64,000 nucleotides of DNA from Asparagopsis taxiformis (lineage: Eukaryota; Rhodophyta; Florideophyceae; Bonnemaisoniales; Bonnemaisoniaceae). Shown in pieces: positions 20,399 through 29,903 of this stretch. Position numbers and translations under genes: made by a program. The DNA lies in NCBI GenBank assembly GCA_030407315.1, contig JALQPE010000285.1:1-64000 (forward strand), read 5' to 3'. The notes under the pieces were generated by a model. That model saw nothing but the letters and a program-made list of their open reading frames with translations. It did not search any database and was not told where the DNA came from. Position 1 is the first letter of the stretch. Each line of letters opens with the position of its first letter.

Positions 20399-23324
20399 CT
20401 CCCCCTCTTTGACCTTCTCGATTAATGATTTGGTAGTTACCCCCATAAGTTCACGAAGCTTGACGAACTGAATCCTTTGCAGAGGCTTAGTGAGGACATC
20501 CGCTACCATATCGGATGTTGGACAGTAGTCGATATCGAACATCCCTTCGAGGAGGCAATCCCGGACAAAGTGGTACCGAATGTCGATATGCTTTGTGCGG
20601 GTTCCAGAAGCATCGTTCCTAGCCATTTTGATAGATCCTTGATTATCCACATTGATGAGGATAGGATCTGCAGGATTTGTACTGCTGCTGAAACCAACGA
20701 TGTTTCTCAGCCAGATTGCCTCCTTCACTGCTGCACTGAGAGCCATGTATTCGGCTTCTGAGGAAGACTGGGCTACACAGCCTTGCTTACGAGACTTCCA
20801 GCTCACCGCTCCTCCAGCCATCTTGAAGACATAGCCACTGGTCGACTTCCGGTTGATAGTACAACCGCCCCAGTCCGAGTCGCTGTACCCGACTGGTGCA
20901 AGTGTTGCTGTAGCTCTGTACATCACGCCAAAGTCCCGTGTACCAGCGATGTAGCGCAGGACACGTTTAACGGCTACCCAGAGAGCTTTTGTCGGGGCCT
21001 CAACGAACTGTGCAAGTCTCCCAACAGCAAATGCGATGTCAGGGCGAGTTCCCACCGCTAGGTACATCAGGCTGCCAATTGCTCTGCGATAGAGCGTAGA
21101 GTCGATGGGCTCAGTTTCGGTATCCGCGACGGAGATCTGAGTTTGCATTGGCGTAACAACCGGACTTGCGTTTTCCATTCCAAACCGTTCCAATACCTTT
21201 TCAGCGTAGCGAGACTGATTCAAGTGTAGCAGTCCTTTGGAGGTGTTGCGCGCAATCTCTAGGCCAAGACATACCCGAGCTCTACCACAATCCTTCATCT
21301 CGAAACGCTTGCTGAACTCTGCTTTCAGCTCATCCAACATATCTCTACTGCTTGAAGCAAGAAGAATATCGTCGACGTATAGTGCAATGATGATCATAGA
21401 GTCGTCACGATACCTGACGTAGAAACATGGATCGTACGGAGAGCTCTGGAAGTCGAGCTGTGAAATGAGAAAGTCATCGATCTTAGCATGCCACTGCCTC
21501 GGAGCTTGTTTGAGTCCGTATAGAGCCTTTTGCAGTTTGCAGACATGGTCTGGATGCTTCGAGTCGACGAATCCCTCCGGCTGCTCCATGAATATGTCCT
21601 GCTCGAGATCTCCGTAGAGAAAGGCTGTTTTGACGTCCATTTGATCGCAGTGCAAATCGTGGTGGACAGTGAGCGCAAAGAACATGCGAAGAGTACAGAA
21701 CTGTACAACGGGGGCATAAGTCTCGGAGTAGTCGATGCCGTACTTCTGCTGGAATCCTCGAGTTACGAGTCGAGCTTTGTGTTTGATCGAGTGCTCACCA
21801 GTTTCACTCACAACATCTTTGCGTTTGAAGACCCACTTCGAAGTGAGGAGGTTGAGAGCTTCACTGCGGGGGACCAGAATCCAGGTGCTATTTGCTTCGA
21901 GGGAATCCATCTCGGACTGAATGGCCTCAATCCAGAGATCTTTCTCCTCCCCCTTGGTCACCTCAGTGAAGGTAAGAAGATGTTCCGGAGTGGTATCAGC
22001 AGTAGTGGAGACAAGGGCAGTTGTTTTCCACCACTCACCCGGAGGTTTACGAGACCGAGAAGATTTACGCGGAGCGTTAAGGAGAGACTCATCAGTAGAT
22101 GCTGAGGGAGTTGGTGGAGGAGATTGAGGTTGTGGAGCGTTGGTGTCAGAGTCAGAGTCCGAATGGGATGAAGGAGGAGTATCCTGTTTGGTAGAGAGAC
22201 CAGACTTGCTGTCTCCATCCCATGGCTCAGTATTGGACTCAGAAGCAGCATCAACGCTGTTGTAGTCTGTATCAGAAGATGGCAAACGCTTCTTTTGCAG
22301 CTCGTCGAACACTACGTCTCGCGACAAAACGGCCTTTTCATATGCTGTGTCCCATAGTTTGTAGGCTTTCTGCGAGCTTGCGTATCCAAGCATAATTGCT
22401 TCCTTTGCCCGCAAATCAAGGGTCTGAAGAAGTTTATCAGGCGTTTTGTACCAGCATCTACTTCCGAACGTTCGCATATGAGCAATACTCGGTTTCCTAC
22501 CATACCAGATCTCATACGGAGTATTTCCAGTTGGCAGGGAGCGGCTGGTGACACGGTTACGAATGTATGCAGCACAGGAGAGTGCTTCTGCCCAGAACTC
22601 GGATGGGGTGCTGCTGTGATGGAGCATGGCACGAATTTGATCTTTGAGGGTTCTGTTCATTCTCTCTGCCACACCATTCTGTTGCGGAGTGTATGCGCAG
22701 GTGGTCTGACGTTTGATTCCTTGGCTGTCGAGGAAGGAGGTAAAGTCGTTTGAGAAGAACTCTCCCCCTCCATCCGAGCGTAGTTGGCGGAGTTTACAAC
22801 CAGTTTGCGTTTCAGCAATGCGCAGGAATCTCTGGAAGGAGTCGAAGCAATCGGACTTACGGTGGAGCGGGTATACCGTTAGCCATCGGGACTTGTCATC
22901 GATGAATGTCACAAAGTATCGAGCTCCCCCTTTCGAGAGTACTTCCATCGGCCCTGCCAGATCTGTGTGAACCAACTCGAGTAGCTCAGATGCTCTCGTT
23001 TCAGAGAGCTTTGGAATAGCTGCTCGGGGCATTTTGCCGGTTATGCATCCTTCACATGGGGCACCTGCATCTGATTTCTGAGATTTGATTCGAAGGCCCT
23101 TCACAGCAGATAGCTGCTCCATGCGTGAGATACCGGATTTGTTGACATGCCCGAGCCGCTCGTGCCAGAGCTGTAGCGAGGCCACACAGGCTGTTTGCTG
23201 CACATGGTCTTTTGGGGCCTCTGACGAGAAGAGATCAATGGCATAGAGTCCCTTGCTTCTCCGTCCGGTGGCTATCGGTTTGTTGTTCTGAGTCAGGATG
23301 ACTGTATTGTTATTGAACTGCACC
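20393..23324 (-). pseudogene. pol: Copia-out polyprotein, 3' part: integrase, reverse transcriptase, RNase H
   Basis: The frame lacks its first third, which lies at 29904-31049 beyond the nested insertion. It holds the pre-integrase zinc motif (LWHERLGHVN then CEGCITGK), the integrase core with Asp, Asp and Glu in LVHTDLAGP, LRSDGGGEFFSN and NGVAERMNRTL, reverse transcriptase with LYVDDILLASS, and RNase H ending near KHIDIRYHFVRD. The last codon and stop (TGT TGA) are the first six bases of the 3' LTR, and the purine tract encodes Glu-Gly-Glu. No other break is seen, so the element was probably functional until Copia-in landed. Confidence 0.9.
20399..20410 (-). promoter_or_regulatory. Copia-out polypurine tract
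   Basis: AAAGAGGGGGAG on the minus strand immediately precedes the 3' LTR; this is the usual plus-strand primer of reverse transcription. Confidence 0.85.
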
Positions 23325-23329
23325 GATAT

Positions 23330-23817
23330 TGTTGAAACGAATTGGTCGCTTACCGAGCGTTTACTGAATCTGCGAGCTCACTACATAATTTGTATTCTCG
23401 CCGAGGTGCGTCGGCGGTGCTAAGGACAGCCTGTACATGGCTGCTCCAGACAGACTGTCACTGACAGTCTGTCCTAGCAAACACCCGCTGCCAATCTGGT
23501 ACACGTGGGCTTCTCAATCATATCACCCACACGTGTACACTTATCATAACATTTTCCCTCTGCCATGATGGCAACCCATCTTGGCATTTCTAATTACTAA
23601 TTGAAAGTCTGACAAACAAATTGAAACTTCAGACGCTATTATCTCCATGAAGAAAGGTCGTAGAAGCTTCGGAGAAGTTGCTACCCGACTAATTCGGGCA
23701 CGCTGAACACGATGAGATAGGTTTCAGAGCGCTCAGACCACTCCTTCATAGAGAAATCGAGGGTCAAAGTTTTCTCACGTAATTGAGCCCCTCAGGGCCA
23801 ATTCCAGTGCTTCAACA
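23330..23817 (-). repeat. Copia-in 3' LTR
   Basis: 488 bp. I count about ten differences from its own 5' LTR. Most of its low-coordinate part matches the Copia-out LTR instead, while the segment near 23735-23755 matches the Copia-in 5' LTR. Confidence 0.95.
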
Positions 23818-26800
23818 CTCCCCCTCTTTGACCTTCTCGATTAATGATTTGGTAGTTACCCCCATAAGTTCACGAAGCTTGACGAACTGAATCCTTTGCA
23901 GAGGCTTAGTGAGGACATCCGCTACCATATCAGATGTTGGACAGTAGTCGATATCGAACATTCCTTCGAGGAGGCAATCCCGGACAAAGTGATACCGAAT
24001 GTCGATATGCTTTGTGCGGGTTCCAGAAGCATCGTTCCTAGCCATTTTGATAGATCCTTGATTATCCACATTGATGAGGATAGGATCTGCAGGATTTGTA
24101 CTGCTGCTGAAACCAACGATGTTTCTCAGCCAGATTGCCTCCTTCACTGCTGCACTGAGAGCCATGTATTCGGCTTCTGAGGAAGACTGGGCTACACAGC
24201 CTTGCTTACGAGACTTCCAGCTCACCGCTCCTCCAGCCATCTTGAAGACATAGCCACTGGTCGACTTCCGGTTGATAGTACAACCGCCCCAGTCCGAGTC
24301 GCTGTACCCGACTGGTGCAAGTGTTGCTGTAGCTTTATACATCACGCCAAAGTCCCGTGTACCAGCGATGTAGCGTAGGACACGTTTAACGGCTACCCAG
24401 AGAGCTTTTGTCGGGGCCTCAACGAACTGTGCAAGTCTCCCAACGGCAAATGCGATGTCAGGGCGAGTTCCCACCGCTAGGTACATCAGGCTGCCAATTG
24501 CTCTGCGATAGAGCGTAGAGTCGATGGGCTCAGTTTCTGTATCCGCGACGGAGATCTGAGCTTGCATTGGCGTAACAACCGGACTTGCATTTTCCATTCC
24601 AAACCGTTCCAATACCTTCTCAGCGTAGCGAGACTGGTTCAAGTGTAGCAGTCCTTTCGAGGTGTTGCGCGCAATCTCTAGTCCAAGACATACCCGAGCT
24701 CTACCACAATCCTTCATCTCGAAACGCTTGCTGAACTCTGCTTTCAGCTCATCCAACATATCTCTACTGCTTGAAGCAAGAAGAATATCGTCGACGTATA
24801 GTGCAATGATGATCATAGAGTCGTCACGATACCTGACATAGAAACATGGATCGTACGGAGAGCTCTGGAAGTCGAGCTGTGAAATGAGAAAGTCATCGAT
24901 CTTAGCATGCCACTGCCTCGGAGCTTGTTTGAGTCCGTATAGAGCCTTTTGCAGTTTGCAGACATGGTCTGGATGCTTCGAGTCGATGAATCCCTCCGGC
25001 TGCTCCATGAAGATGTCCTGCTCGAGATCTCCGTAGAGAAAGGCTGTTTTGACGTCCATTTGGTCGCAGTGCAAATCGTGGTGGACAGTGAGCGCAAAGA
25101 ACATGCGAAGGGTACAGAACTGGACAACGGGGGCATAAGTCTCGGAGTAGTCGATGCCGTACTTCTGCTGGAATCCTCGAGTTACGAGTCGAGCTTTGTG
25201 TTTGATCGAGTGCTCACCAGTTTCACTCACAACATCTTTGCGTTTGAAGACCCACTTCGAAGTGAGGAGGTTGAGAGCTTCACTGCGGGGGACCAGAATC
25301 CAGGTGCTATTTGCTTCGAGGGAATCCATCTCGGACTGAATGGCCTCAATCCAGAGATCTTTTTCCTCCCCCTTGGTCACCTCAGTGAAGGTAAGAAGAT
25401 GTTCCGGAGTGGTATCAGCAGTAGTGGAGACAAGGGCAGTTGTTTTCCACCACTCACCCGGAGGTTTACGAGATCGAGAAGATTTACGCGGAGCGTTAAG
25501 GAGAGACTCATCAGTAGATGCTGAGGGAGTTGGTGGAGGAGATTGAGGTTGTGGAGCGTTGGTGTCAGAGTCAGAGTCCGAATGGGATGAAGGAGGAGTA
25601 TCCTGTTTGGTAGAGAGACCAGACTTGCTGTCTCCATCCCATGGCTCAGTATTGGACTCAGGAGCAGCATCAACGCTGTTGTAGTCTGTATCAGAAGATG
25701 GTAAACGCTTCTTCTGCAGCTCGTCGAACACTACGTCTCGCGACACAACGACCTTTTCATTTGCTGTGTCCCATAGTTTGTAGGCTTTCTGGGAGCTTGC
25801 GTATCCAAGCATAATTGCTTCCTTTGCCCGCAAATCAAGGGTCTGAAGAAGTTTATCAGGCGTTTTGTACCAGCATCTACTTCCGAACGTTCGCATATGA
25901 GCAATACTCGGTTTCCTACCATACCAGATCTCATACGGAGTATTTCCTGTTGGCAGGGAGCGGCTGGTGACACGGTTACGAATGTAGGCAGCACAGGAGA
26001 GTGCTTCTGCCCAGAACTCGAATGGGGTGTTGCTGTGATGGAGCATGGCACGAATTTGATCTTTGAGGGTTCTGTTCATTCTCTCTGCCACACCATTCTG
26101 TTGCGGAGTGTATGCACAGGTGGTCTGACGTTTGATTCCTTTGCTGTCGAGGAAGGAGGTAAAGTCGTTTGAGAAGAACTCTCCCCCTCCATCCGAGCGT
26201 AGTTGGCGGAGTTTACAACCAGTTTGCGTTTCAGCAATGCGCAGGAATCTCTGGAAGGAGTCGAAGCAATCGGACTTACGGTGGAGCGGGTATACCGTTA
26301 GCCATCGGGACTTGTCATCGATGAATGTCACAAAGTATCGAGCTCCCCCTTTCGAGAGTACTTCCATCGGCCCTGCCAGATCTGTGTGAACCAACTGGAG
26401 TAGCTCAGATGCTCTCGTTTCAGAGAGCTTTGGAATAGCTGCTCGGGGCATTTTGCCGGTTATGCATCCTTCACATGGGGCACCTGCATCTGATTTCTGA
26501 GATTTGATTCGGAGGCCCTTCACGGCAGATAGCTGTTCCATGCGTGAGATACCGGATTTGTTGACATGCCCGAGCCGCTCGTGCCAGAGCTGTAGCGAGG
26601 CCACACAGGCTGTTTGCTGCACATGATCTTTTGGGGCCTCTGACGAGAAGAGATCAATGGCATAGAGTCCCTTGCTTCTCCGTCCAGTGGCTATCGGTTT
26701 GTTGTTCTGAGTCAGGATGACTGTATTGTTATTGAACTGCACCGATATGCCTCGAGTAGTGAGGGTGCTGACGGAGATGAGAGAAAATACAAAAGAGGGA

Positions 26801-27894
26801 ACGTGGAGGACGTCACGAAGTATGCACTGTTTTATTTCCCCATATAGAGAGATCATTAAACGAACATCACCACGGCCGACTGCCATTGAGGTAGACTTAT
26901 CTCCCAGAGTTACGGAGAACGGTGTTATTTCCTTATAGGAAACAAACATGGAGCGATCGAAGGTCATGTGAGAGGTGGCAGCAGAGTCTATGTACCAAGT
27001 TGATGTATGAAGAGATCCAGGAGTAGTTGACATGAGGCAAACATACTCTTTCTCTTCATCATTATGGAAAGTAGACGCGGAAACAGAGTTTGATGGAGGA
27101 TTGCCTTCTGAATCGGTGAGAGTAACCATGGCAGAAGGTTTAGACCGTGCAGGCCGAGAGCGGGATGGACGGCCATACTTTTGCCAACAATACGGTTCAG
27201 TGTGGTTGGTACGACCGCAATGAGTGCATTTCTTTCGGTTACTGCCGGGCTGTTTCCCAGACCTGGATAATAATGCAGCTGAGTCAGAAGAAGAGCTTCC
27301 AGGTTTCAAAATAGAAGCTCTACGTTCCTCCTGAAGAAGGAGACTTCGGACTTTGTCGAAGGTGAATGTAGGATCCTCATCACCTATAGCATCAAGAGCA
27401 GTAATGAGTGTCTGGAAGGAAGAAGGAAGGCCATTGAGGACAGCCATAGCCATTTCCTTGTCGTCGATGATCACGCCCATAGAGCTGAGGACCGAGGCCA
27501 TCTGTCGAACACGATTAATGTAGACGAGCATCTGTTCACCGGGCTTCATAGTGGCAGTATAGAAATCACGCCTTGCAGCTAGTTTGTTTAGGAGAGTGTG
27601 CCTTTGGTGCACGTTACAGATCTCCTGCCACATTTCCAGAGCAGTAGTGGTGTGTGAGACGTTCTTGAGCATCTCATCAGACAACGTGATCCCGATGGTC
27701 ATCCGAGCAGTTTTGTCTTTGCGAAGCCACTTGGACAGTGCTTCCTGTTCTGCCGGGCGTGGAGGACGTAGGTCAGGATCGATCATTTCGTCCACCTCGC
27801 GGTGTCCGAGGATGAGCTCCATCTTTTGCTTCCATGAGTGGAAGTTGGAGTAGTCCAGCTTTTCAATGCGAATGCCGGATGAAGTGCTCTCCAT
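23812..27894 (-). CDS. gag-pol: Copia-in Gag-Pol polyprotein, intact
   Basis: This single 1360-residue frame starts at an ATG in the context AGCCATGG. Domains in order: Gag with a UBN2-like N-terminus; a CCHC knuckle (CTHCGRTNHTEPYC, about residues 236-249); aspartic protease with IDSAATSH near residue 303; the pre-integrase finger near 435-480; the integrase core with Asp, Asp and Glu residues (LVHTDLAGP, LRSDGGGEFF, AERMNRTL); reverse transcriptase with FALTVHHDLHCDQMDVKTAF and YVDDILLASS; RNase H with YSDSDWGG and SSSEAEYMAL. Products assemble into particles, copy the RNA and integrate the cDNA. All catalytic residues I can check are present. Its codons end inside the 3' LTR (TGT TGA). How it is translated behind the upstream zinc-finger gene is unclear; skipping that exon by splicing is possible. 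Confidence 0.95.
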   Translation of the reverse strand: MESTSSGIRIEKLDYSNFHSWKQKMELILGHREVDEMIDPDLRPPRPAEQEALSKWLRKDKTARMTIGITLSDEMLKNVSHTTTALEMWQEICNVHQRHTLLNKLAARRDFYTATMKPGEQMLVYINRVRQMASVLSSMGVIIDDKEMAMAVLNGLPSSFQTLITALDAIGDEDPTFTFDKVRSLLLQEERRASILKPGSSSSDSAALLSRSGKQPGSNRKKCTHCGRTNHTEPYCWQKYGRPSRSRPARSKPSAMVTLTDSEGNPPSNSVSASTFHNDEEKEYVCLMSTTPGSLHTSTWYIDSAATSHMTFDRSMFVSYKEITPFSVTLGDKSTSMAVGRGDVRLMISLYGEIKQCILRDVLHVPSFVFSLISVSTLTTRGISVQFNNNTVILTQNNKPIATGRRSKGLYAIDLFSSEAPKDHVQQTACVASLQLWHERLGHVNKSGISRMEQLSAVKGLRIKSQKSDAGAPCEGCITGKMPRAAIPKLSETRASELLQLVHTDLAGPMEVLSKGGARYFVTFIDDKSRWLTVYPLHRKSDCFDSFQRFLRIAETQTGCKLRQLRSDGGGEFFSNDFTSFLDSKGIKRQTTCAYTPQQNGVAERMNRTLKDQIRAMLHHSNTPFEFWAEALSCAAYIRNRVTSRSLPTGNTPYEIWYGRKPSIAHMRTFGSRCWYKTPDKLLQTLDLRAKEAIMLGYASSQKAYKLWDTANEKVVVSRDVVFDELQKKRLPSSDTDYNSVDAAPESNTEPWDGDSKSGLSTKQDTPPSSHSDSDSDTNAPQPQSPPPTPSASTDESLLNAPRKSSRSRKPPGEWWKTTALVSTTADTTPEHLLTFTEVTKGEEKDLWIEAIQSEMDSLEANSTWILVPRSEALNLLTSKWVFKRKDVVSETGEHSIKHKARLVTRGFQQKYGIDYSETYAPVVQFCTLRMFFALTVHHDLHCDQMDVKTAFLYGDLEQDIFMEQPEGFIDSKHPDHVCKLQKALYGLKQAPRQWHAKIDDFLISQLDFQSSPYDPCFYVRYRDDSMIIIALYVDDILLASSSRDMLDELKAEFSKRFEMKDCGRARVCLGLEIARNTSKGLLHLNQSRYAEKVLERFGMENASPVVTPMQAQISVADTETEPIDSTLYRRAIGSLMYLAVGTRPDIAFAVGRLAQFVEAPTKALWVAVKRVLRYIAGTRDFGVMYKATATLAPVGYSDSDWGGCTINRKSTSGYVFKMAGGAVSWKSRKQGCVAQSSSEAEYMALSAAVKEAIWLRNIVGFSSSTNPADPILINVDNQGSIKMARNDASGTRTKHIDIRYHFVRDCLLEGMFDIDYCPTSDMVADVLTKPLQRIQFVKLRELMGVTTKSLIEKVKEGEC
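23818..23829 (-). promoter_or_regulatory. Copia-in polypurine tract
   Basis: AAAGAGGGGGAG directly before the 3' LTR start TGTTGAAG on the minus strand. Confidence 0.85.
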
Positions 27895-28078
27895 GGCTCT
27901 GTATTATGTCTTATCTGTTCGACCCTTCCCAAGTGGACAACCGATAGTCGTCTAGGACCAAGCTGGGATCTATAGGATAAAGACTTTTAGCTAAGAGCAA
28001 GATGAGTGGAGAACAAGAAAACAAGGTTTATCAAAGAGAAATCAGCTAGATTTCTATTGTGTCTAGAGAAGAGGAGTA
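27895..28078 (-). other. Leader between zinc-finger gene and gag (Copia-in)
   Basis: The minus strand holds a pyrimidine-rich run ending CTTGCTCTTAG near 27990, a possible 3' splice site, then 100 bases to the gag ATG. The other copies have TAG or GAG at the same place. Use of this acceptor from the upstream GTAAGT donor would bring gag to the front of a spliced mRNA. Confidence 0.4.
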
Positions 28079-28497
28079 CTACTTATCGGAGGAGGAAGAA
28101 GCCTTAGAGGCTTTAGCGGCTTTGAGAGTCTTCTCGATGCCACGGTGGCGACTACCGCGGAGGTGGTTGTCGAACTCGCTCTGGGTGCGAACGATGACAC
28201 CGCAGGGCTTGCAGACCTTGAGACCACCTTCCTTGAGGCGTTCGATAGTCTTCTTATGTCTAGAGCCGCTGAAGTGTGCGACTCTAGACTCGGCGGAGTT
28301 GAGAAAGACGTTGCAGTGATGGCACCTCGAGCGGTTTGCCTTCTTGTGAGCGGCGTACTTCTTCTTGTTATCCCTCCTTTCGGCGATGCTGTAGGCTTTG
28401 CGGAAGACCCGGTCTTGAAGAGACTCCCCCTCGCGACGAAGCCTGGGAGGCTGCTCGTCGGTGCGCGGTTCCACGCGGTCTTCGTCACTGCTAGACA
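28079..28497 (-). CDS. U1/matrin-type two-finger zinc-finger protein of Copia-in, exon 2
   Basis: The frame encodes about 139 residues, acidic at the N-terminus (SSSDEDRVEP), Lys/Arg-rich in the middle and Ser-rich at the end. Finger 1 is CHHC-x12-H-x5-H, finger 2 CKPC-x12-H-x5-H. Both fit the U1/JAZ/matrin type, which in known proteins binds double-stranded or structured RNA. The exon starts TG TCT AGC and has no ATG of its own. Splicing to exon 1, which ends in A, makes ATG (see the intron entry). The gene lies between 5' LTR and gag in the same strand and recurs in every Copia copy here with a 5' side. It could package RNA, protect it from silencing or act as a nuclear factor; all are inference. 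Confidence 0.85.
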
Positions 28498-28594
28498 CTG
28501 CAGAGAGAAGAGAACAAGAGAGTTAGAAGTTATACCGATCAATACTAAGGTCTAAACCTTGAAATAGACCGAAAGGTGAAAGGTATAAACTTAC
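28498..28594 (-). other. 97-bp intron that assembles the zinc-finger start codon (Copia-in)
   Basis: On the minus strand the donor is CACAA/GTAAGTTT and the acceptor CTTCTCTCTGCAG/TG, with a branch-like TTCTAAC 25 bases upstream of the acceptor and a long pyrimidine tract. Joining gives CACA-ATG-TCT-AGC. The exon-1 side has no earlier ATG back to an in-frame TAG. The same sites occur in the copies at 31.7 and 62.7 kb. Confidence 0.8.
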
Positions 28595-28774
28595 TTGTGG
28601 AAACAGTTGACAATAAAACCAAACGTTTGATGAGTTTATTCGGTGATATGTAAAGGCTATAACGCTATACCGATCAGGACAAGGTCACTGTCTTACAAGA
28701 GCAGGACCGAGTTGAGAAAGGTATAGACTAGCCAATATAAAAGCAAAGGTCGATTCCAGTAATTGGGCCTTGAA

Positions 28775-28863
28775 TGGCCCGGTAGCCGAGTCGGTTGGAC
28801 GGTCCACGGCGATGTATAGATCCTTGGTTCAAACCCCAGCAACGCCGCTGGCCAAACTTTTTT
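28775..28863 (+). ncRNA. tRNA-like Pol III unit, copy 1 (antisense within Copia-in)
   Basis: A box TAGCCGAGTCGG (28783-28794) fits TRGYNNARNNGG. B box GGTTCAAACCC (28826-28836) is a degenerate match. TGGCC at the start pairs with GGCCA at the end, and a run of six T follows as a Pol III terminator. No normal anticodon arm or U33 can be drawn, so it is tRNA-derived rather than a tRNA. Confidence 0.6.
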
Positions 28864-28994
28864 CTTACGCGAACCCCAGATAAAAGAATGATGTCACCTG
28901 ATGACGATGACCCGGAAACGGATGGCAAGATGACAGAGTGTCAGTGTGACACAGTGTGGATGACAGGATGTCAGTGACAGGATGACACAGTGTC

Positions 28995-29213
28995 GGCGCG
29001 GCGCGGCGACAGAGGTGCGGCGCGGCGACAGAGGTGCGGCGCGGCGACAGAGGTGCGCGGCGGCGACAGAGGTGCGCGGCGGCGACAGAGGTGCGCGGCG
29101 GCGACAGAGGTGCGCGGCGGCGACAGAGGTGCGCGGCGGCGACAGAGGTGCGCGGCGGCGACAGAGGTGCGCGGCGGCGACAGACGCGGCGACAGAGGTG
29201 CGGCGATCGTCGG
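28995..29213 (+). repeat. GC-rich 19-bp tandem repeat, about ten units
   Basis: Units of the type GCGCGGCGGCGACAGAGGT are tandem here. The homologous place has three units at 63130-63196 and none at 32150-32170. Confidence 0.9.
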
Positions 29214-29395
29214 GGGAGCGTGGAGGAGACGCCCAGAAGACGCGGAAGCGCGGGAAGGCGCAGAACGGAAGAAAAGCGAGTAGACGAAGAGAAGAGAGAA
29301 CGAGGCGAGAACGAGACGAAATATGTAAGAGAACGCCGACGCAAACGACGCACTTACCAAAGCGCTAGAGAATAAGAAACGACCCGAGCGAGCGC

Positions 29396-29410
29396 GCTGG
29401 GCCCATAACC
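29396..29410 (-). promoter_or_regulatory. Copia-in primer binding site, initiator tRNA-Met anticodon arm
   Basis: GGTTATGGGCCCAGC directly follows the 5' LTR end TTCAACA on the minus strand. It is complementary to the GGGCCCAUAACC anticodon arm of eukaryotic initiator tRNA-Met, the half-tRNA priming mode known from Drosophila copia and Ty5. Confidence 0.85.
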
Positions 29411-29898
29411 TGTTGAAACGAATTGGTCGCTTACCGAGCGTTTACTGAATCTGCGAGCTCACTACATAATTTGTATTCTCGCCGAGGTGCGCCGGCGGTG
29501 CTAAGGACAGCCTGTTCAAGGCTGCTCCAGACAGACTGTCACTGACAGTCTGTCCTAGCAAGCACCCGCTGCCAATCTGGTACACGTGGGCTTCTCTATC
29601 ATATCATCCACACGTGTACACTTATCATAACATTTTCCCTCTGCCATGATGGCAACCCATCTTGGCATTTCTAATTACTAATTGAAACTATGACAAACAA
29701 ATTGAAACTTCAGACGCTAATATCTCCATGAAGAAAGGTCGTAGAAGCTTCGGAGAAGTTGCTACCCGACTAATTCGGGCACGCTGAACACGATGAGATA
29801 GGTTTCGGAGCGCTCAGACCACTCCTTCATAGAGAAATCGAGGGTCAAAGTTTTCTCACGTAATTGAGCCCCTCAGGGCCAATTCCAGTGCTTCAACA
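29411..29898 (-). repeat. Copia-in 5' LTR
   Basis: 488 bp with TG..CA ends. It contains inverted repeats GACAGACTGTCA/TGACAGTCTGTC and GTACACGTGT/CACGTGTAC, and a CAGTAAACG variant of the poly(A)-like signal. Confidence 0.95.
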
Positions 29899-29903
29899 GA
29901 TAT

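Larger units (their letters stand above)
23330..29898 (-). mobile_element. Copia-in, complete nested Copia element (minus strand)
   Basis: LTRs lie at 23330-23817 and 29411-29898, with target duplication GATAT at 23325-23329 and 29899-29903. It is inserted in the protease region of Copia-out. It has an uninterrupted 1360-residue polyprotein, zinc-finger gene, tRNA-like unit, primer site and purine tract, so it looks potentially mobile. Confidence 0.95.

Noticed and set aside
28496..28498. GTG as start codon of the zinc-finger frame
   Set aside because: Non-ATG start is not expected here. The G belongs to the intron end (CAG) and splicing supplies a true ATG.
28775..28863. A genuine tRNA gene
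   Set aside because: A and B boxes are good, but no seven-pair acceptor stem, no anticodon stem in two of three copies and no U33. Called tRNA-like instead.
28982..29375. Several Arg/Gly/Ala-rich frames on both strands in the GC-rich repeat
   Set aside because: They come from the 19-bp tandem repeat, whose length is not a multiple of three, so all frames stay open. No homologue at the repeat-free copy.
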